Positions 33,975 through 37,188 of a stretch of 37,188 bases of DNA are shown piece by piece. Both the position numbers and the translations under genes were made by a program. The stretch is from Candidatus Adlerbacteria bacterium (GTDB lineage: Bacteria > Patescibacteriota > Minisyncoccia > Phycocordibacterales > SBAW01), in NCBI GenBank assembly GCA_903851045.1, contig CAINNF010000012.1, positions 1-37,188 on the forward strand, read 5' to 3'. The notes below the pieces were generated by a model. It was given only the letters and a program-made list of their open reading frames with translations. It was not told where the DNA came from and made no database searches. Position 1 is the first letter of the stretch. The number at the start of each line of letters is the position of its first letter.

Positions 33975-34649
33975 ATGCACCATGCACACATACTCTGCGT
34001 TCGCCACGACAAAACACACTACACAGGAGAACTGCCGGACCTTACCCCCGAAGGAATCGCGCACATGCGCGAGGTTGCCGAAGGGGTGGTGCGTCCATGG
34101 GCAACCGCGCTCCAAGTCACGGCACACGATATCGACATACTGAGTTCGTCTGCACCACGTGCACTCGGGTCGGCGATGACGGTCCTGGAGCGTCTTGGAT
34201 GGTCGGGACCACCCACGGTCGAAGACGGTGTTGGACCGATGCTCTGGCGGGATGCTGCGCGCTGCCAAGCAGCTTTGGGTGGGCTCAAGGGCCGAGGATA
34301 TATCGACTACGAGACCGAACCCATGTTTGCCGACCCGACGCTGTTCGAGACCCCGAGTGAGATCCGTCTGCGCCTGTACGGATTCCTGGCGCGCTTGTGC
34401 CAGCAGTATGCAAGAGCGGGCGTAGCTCGTCCTCGAGTCATCTTCACGCACTATGAAGTGCTTTGCCACCTGACGCACGACCTGTTCGATATCATCGCGT
34501 CAGAGCACACGGCTCTGCGCTATGGCGAACACGTCGAACTTACCCTTTCGTACCTCACCGATAGCGAAGTGTTGCTCTGGGGGCGATTCAGGGGCCAAGA
34601 GATTCGGGCTTGGTTCGACTTCTACCGCCTCGATATTCGCCCCGCGTAA
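33975..34649 (+). CDS. Histidine phosphatase-like protein
   Basis: MHHAHILCVRHDKTHYTGELPDLTPEGIAHM...ILSSSAPRALGSAMTVLERLG...VIFTHYEVL; strong SD AAGGAGAGG. Confidence 0.65.
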   Translation: MHHAHILCVRHDKTHYTGELPDLTPEGIAHMREVAEGVVRPWATALQVTAHDIDILSSSAPRALGSAMTVLERLGWSGPPTVEDGVGPMLWRDAARCQAALGGLKGRGYIDYETEPMFADPTLFETPSEIRLRLYGFLARLCQQYARAGVARPRVIFTHYEVLCHLTHDLFDIIASEHTALRYGEHVELTLSYLTDSEVLLWGRFRGQEIRAWFDFYRLDIRPA

Positions 34650-34660
34650 GTTCGTGCCTC

Positions 34661-34692
34661 TGAAATCCGCATCCGTGCGGATTTCTTTTTAT
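34661..34692 (+). terminator. Terminator after histidine phosphatase-like gene
   Basis: GAAATCCGCATCCGTGCGGATTTCTTTTT. Confidence 0.88.
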
Positions 34693-34715
34693 ATCCGAGT
34701 TGCTATACTGACCCG

Positions 34716-35690
34716 GTGAATATCGTCACCGCCCTAGAGAATCTTGCCGTTGAGGGCATCGACAGCGAACATGACCGGGTCATCGAGACGGTGCTCTCGA
34801 AACTTTTTGTCCGTGGACCAAAGGTCTACAAAGCATACAAGCATCGCACCGCAGACTTCGCCGACCTTACCGACCGACAGGTGCGGCGTACGTACATCGC
34901 CGAAGATTTTTTTTGGAACCATACGATGGCCCCCGATGTGTATCTCGAACTCAGACACGTCGCGCCCAAGGAAGGCTCGTTCGTGCATGTCGAACAAGAC
35001 GAGGCCGAGGACTGGTACATCGTCATGAAAAAGATAGATACGTCGCATGATCTTATGTGCATCTTGCGGCATACGATCCCCAACAAGGAGGAGCTGCGAG
35101 ATTTCGTACATACACTACAAGAAAGGCTTGCGTCTTTGACCACGTATCGCCAGAGCGAGCTAGAGCATTTTTTCTCACGCAACTCAGACCATGTTCGTTC
35201 GGAGGTGTTGGGTGTCTGTGAGTGGGCGTATACCGCAACACCAGCGTTGTCCACCGATGACGTGTCGCGCGCCGAGTCGCTGCTGACACACACACTCAAG
35301 ACCCATGCGTACTGGAACAAGCCGATCGAGACCATGTCTATCATCATAGACATGAATCCCGAAAATATCCTGTTCCTTACCGACGGAGTGTCGTTCATCG
35401 ACGTCATGCCGCCCAAGGCGCAATGGCGTGTACATGACCGATATTTCGCGCTGTGCAGGACCAGCGCTGACATATCCGCACTCTCTACCAAAGAGGGAGC
35501 GGATGTGCTGCATGAGGAATATGCTCGACACAACACACTTCCCGACCACCCGGTACGGGTCGTGTACGAACTCGCTTCGGGTCTGATTCAAGTCCCCTAC
35601 CGCCACATGCTCGGCCAACCCGATCTCGCACATACTTATGCTAACTTCGTCCGAGGACACTGCGACACATTGGAAGAGATCTGCTCGTAA
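34716..35690 (+). CDS. Aminoglycoside phosphotransferase/kinase-fold-like protein
   Basis: IIDMNPENILFLTDGVSFIDVMPPKAQWRVHDRYFALCR resembles the catalytic/metal-binding region of APH-like kinases; GTG start 6 nt after TATACT. Confidence 0.5.
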   Translation: MNIVTALENLAVEGIDSEHDRVIETVLSKLFVRGPKVYKAYKHRTADFADLTDRQVRRTYIAEDFFWNHTMAPDVYLELRHVAPKEGSFVHVEQDEAEDWYIVMKKIDTSHDLMCILRHTIPNKEELRDFVHTLQERLASLTTYRQSELEHFFSRNSDHVRSEVLGVCEWAYTATPALSTDDVSRAESLLTHTLKTHAYWNKPIETMSIIIDMNPENILFLTDGVSFIDVMPPKAQWRVHDRYFALCRTSADISALSTKEGADVLHEEYARHNTLPDHPVRVVYELASGLIQVPYRHMLGQPDLAHTYANFVRGHCDTLEEICS

Positions 35691-35705
35691 CGAACACCGA
35701 TCTCG

Positions 35706-36461
35706 TCACTTCGCCACATTCCACAAGATCTCGAACAACGCGCGTTGGCTAGCGACGGTCGCCTCGTTGTGCACCCGCACAATCATCACTTCAGGTACAT
35801 ATATGGTGAACGTAATAGAACAGGGGCGGATGCTCGTACTGATCACGTCGCCGATACCGGGGATAACACGTGACTCGTTCTCGATGATGCTCACAGTGCG
35901 ATTATGCTCCACATCCTCGCCAACACCAATGTAGCGCAGTTTGATGTTCTTCTCGCGCCGCAGTGTCTCCCACTCGGGGATACGATCATTAAATATATGC
36001 ACCCAGCGCATCCCCGCCCCACCAATAATGTCCAAAAAGTCGCCATCATTCGCCTCGCGCATCTGTTCCATTTCGCTCTCTATGACGGCTTGGCTGCCGC
36101 GAACCACCTCGACAATGCCCGCGGGCGAGCGGTCATAGAGCTTCATCAGGCGCGATACAGCATCCAAGGCATCAAGCCGTTGCTTCTCGGCGTCCTGCAT
36201 CAGGCGGTCGGGGCTCGCTGCCTGATACTTTACCCCCCTGCCACCACCAACCGCCACACACAAGCCCCGTTCGGTAAGCTCTCGCAAAGCATCGTAGACA
36301 TACTGCCGATGGAGCTTGGAGCGGATAATAATAGCCTTAGGTACCAAAGGCAGCCCCGCCTCAAGCAAAGTCACGTAAACGGTAGCCGCCTTAGCCGAAA
36401 GCCCCGCCCTTAGCGCCCCTTCTATATAGCTATTTTGTGCCGCGGCACTTATATTAGTCAT
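35706..36461 (-). CDS. TrmB-like winged-helix transcriptional regulator
   Basis: GLSAKAATVYVTLLEAGLPLVPKAIIIRSKLHRQYVYDALRELTERGLCVAVGGGRGVKYQAASPDRL. Confidence 0.8.
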   Translation of the reverse strand: MTNISAAAQNSYIEGALRAGLSAKAATVYVTLLEAGLPLVPKAIIIRSKLHRQYVYDALRELTERGLCVAVGGGRGVKYQAASPDRLMQDAEKQRLDALDAVSRLMKLYDRSPAGIVEVVRGSQAVIESEMEQMREANDGDFLDIIGGAGMRWVHIFNDRIPEWETLRREKNIKLRYIGVGEDVEHNRTVSIIENESRVIPGIGDVISTSIRPCSITFTIYVPEVMIVRVHNEATVASQRALFEILWNVAK

Positions 36462-36617
36462 AATTATGTGACTATATTATGGCTACTTTGTATATCTGTC
36501 AACACATTTTGTCGTACTATGTTGGAAAATATAGTTAGACTATCGATTGACCAATCCAACATTTATTGCGATTGTTATGTCGGGAATTCTTGATATGGCC
36601 CAAGGAGGGGCAAAAAC

Positions 36618-37188
36618 GTGCAACAAAAAAGTCCAGACGGGTACTTCCCAGGGCGGAAGGATCTGCGGATTTCGCTCACAACAAAGTGCGACTATCGGTG
36701 CGCCCACTGCCATGCGGAGGGCAACAACAAACCCTGGGACCAGGGCGTATGTGCAACTCCAACGATTGCAGAAATCGAACAGCTCATCGAAGAAACTGCA
36801 AGACGCGGAGCGAAGAGTGTGCGGTTCACTGGCGGCGAACCCGCGGTATACGTACACATTCTCGACCTACTGTCGCGCACGCAAGAATGGGCGCTCGCCT
36901 ACCCCACCATCACTTGCTGGGGAATCAACACCAACGGCGCAGCGCTCGTCAAGAACAAAAAGTTGAGAGGGGTACTGCTCGAGTCGGCGCTACAAGACCT
37001 CGTCATCGGCCTAGACTCGGTACGCCCAGATCAGAAATCGAAACTGGACACACCAATCGGCGTTTCTGGCCAAGCGTTATTGCGTGACCTGAATCCACTC
37101 ACTCAAGAATGGCTCACAACACCTTGGAGGCGTCTAAAGTTCAACGTCGTTTATGTTGGACAATGGGACGAAACGCGAGTACGCGAAG
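36618..37188 (+). CDS. Radical SAM protein (open at right edge)
   Basis: GTG start preceded by AAGGAGGGG; reading frame gives LRISLTTKCDYRCAHCHAEGNNKPWDQG (CxxxCxxC) and SVRFTGGEPAVY; no stop to window end. Absent from the supplied ORF track. Confidence 0.9.
   Translation, partial: MQQKSPDGYFPGRKDLRISLTTKCDYRCAHCHAEGNNKPWDQGVCATPTIAEIEQLIEETARRGAKSVRFTGGEPAVYVHILDLLSRTQEWALAYPTITCWGINTNGAALVKNKKLRGVLLESALQDLVIGLDSVRPDQKSKLDTPIGVSGQALLRDLNPLTQEWLTTPWRRLKFNVVYVGQWDETRVRE

Noticed and set aside
36547-36966. 139-aa and 173-aa plus ORFs at the right end
   Set aside because: Out of frame with the radical SAM reading frame that carries CxxxCxxC and a proper SD.
1-37188. tRNA, rRNA, CRISPR arrays, transposases or integrases
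   Set aside because: No T-arm-type motifs, rRNA signatures, regularly spaced repeats or recombinase motifs were seen by eye; a tRNAscan/Infernal run would be needed to be certain.

Overview
The window looks like a Patescibacteria/CPR (Parcubacteria-like) chromosome segment. It carries infC-rpmI-rplT and a fragmented S10/spc ribosomal superoperon, mostly on the minus strand: tuf-rpsJ | rplC-rplD-rplW-rplB | rpsS-rplV-rpsC-rplP-rpmC-rpsQ-rplN-rplX-rplE | rpsN-rpsH-rplF-rplR-rpsE-rplO-secY, with adk-map nearby. There is no rpmD (L30) between rpsE and rplO, which fits CPR. The most unusual signal is at two fragmentation points, downstream of rplB and of secY. There, short diverged copies of the 3' end of the adjacent core gene are left behind. 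rplB has one extra copy (~35 nt, 32 identities, and all three differences are synonymous). secY has two extra copies with increasing decay. The copies bracket small cargo units: a 177-aa orphan ORF at rplB; a HicB-HicA toxin-antitoxin pair and two small membrane proteins at secY. I read this as serial insertion of sub-kilobase gene cassettes at the 3' ends of ribosomal/translocon genes, with no recombinase in the window. Behind rplB, four or more small plus-strand ORFs form a tandem array, each unit with its own terminator, and two of those terminators are near-identical. Other points are a rod-shaped 6S-like ncRNA candidate at 4886-5041(-), a ~240-nt structured ncRNA candidate at 29553-29793(-), a recurrent leaderless promoter geometry, four copies of a REP-like repeat (three of them at ribosomal stop codons), and a promoter/terminator overlap in front of rpsN. 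I saw no rRNA, tRNA, CRISPR array, transposase or integrase. All family names come from reading the sequence without database searches.
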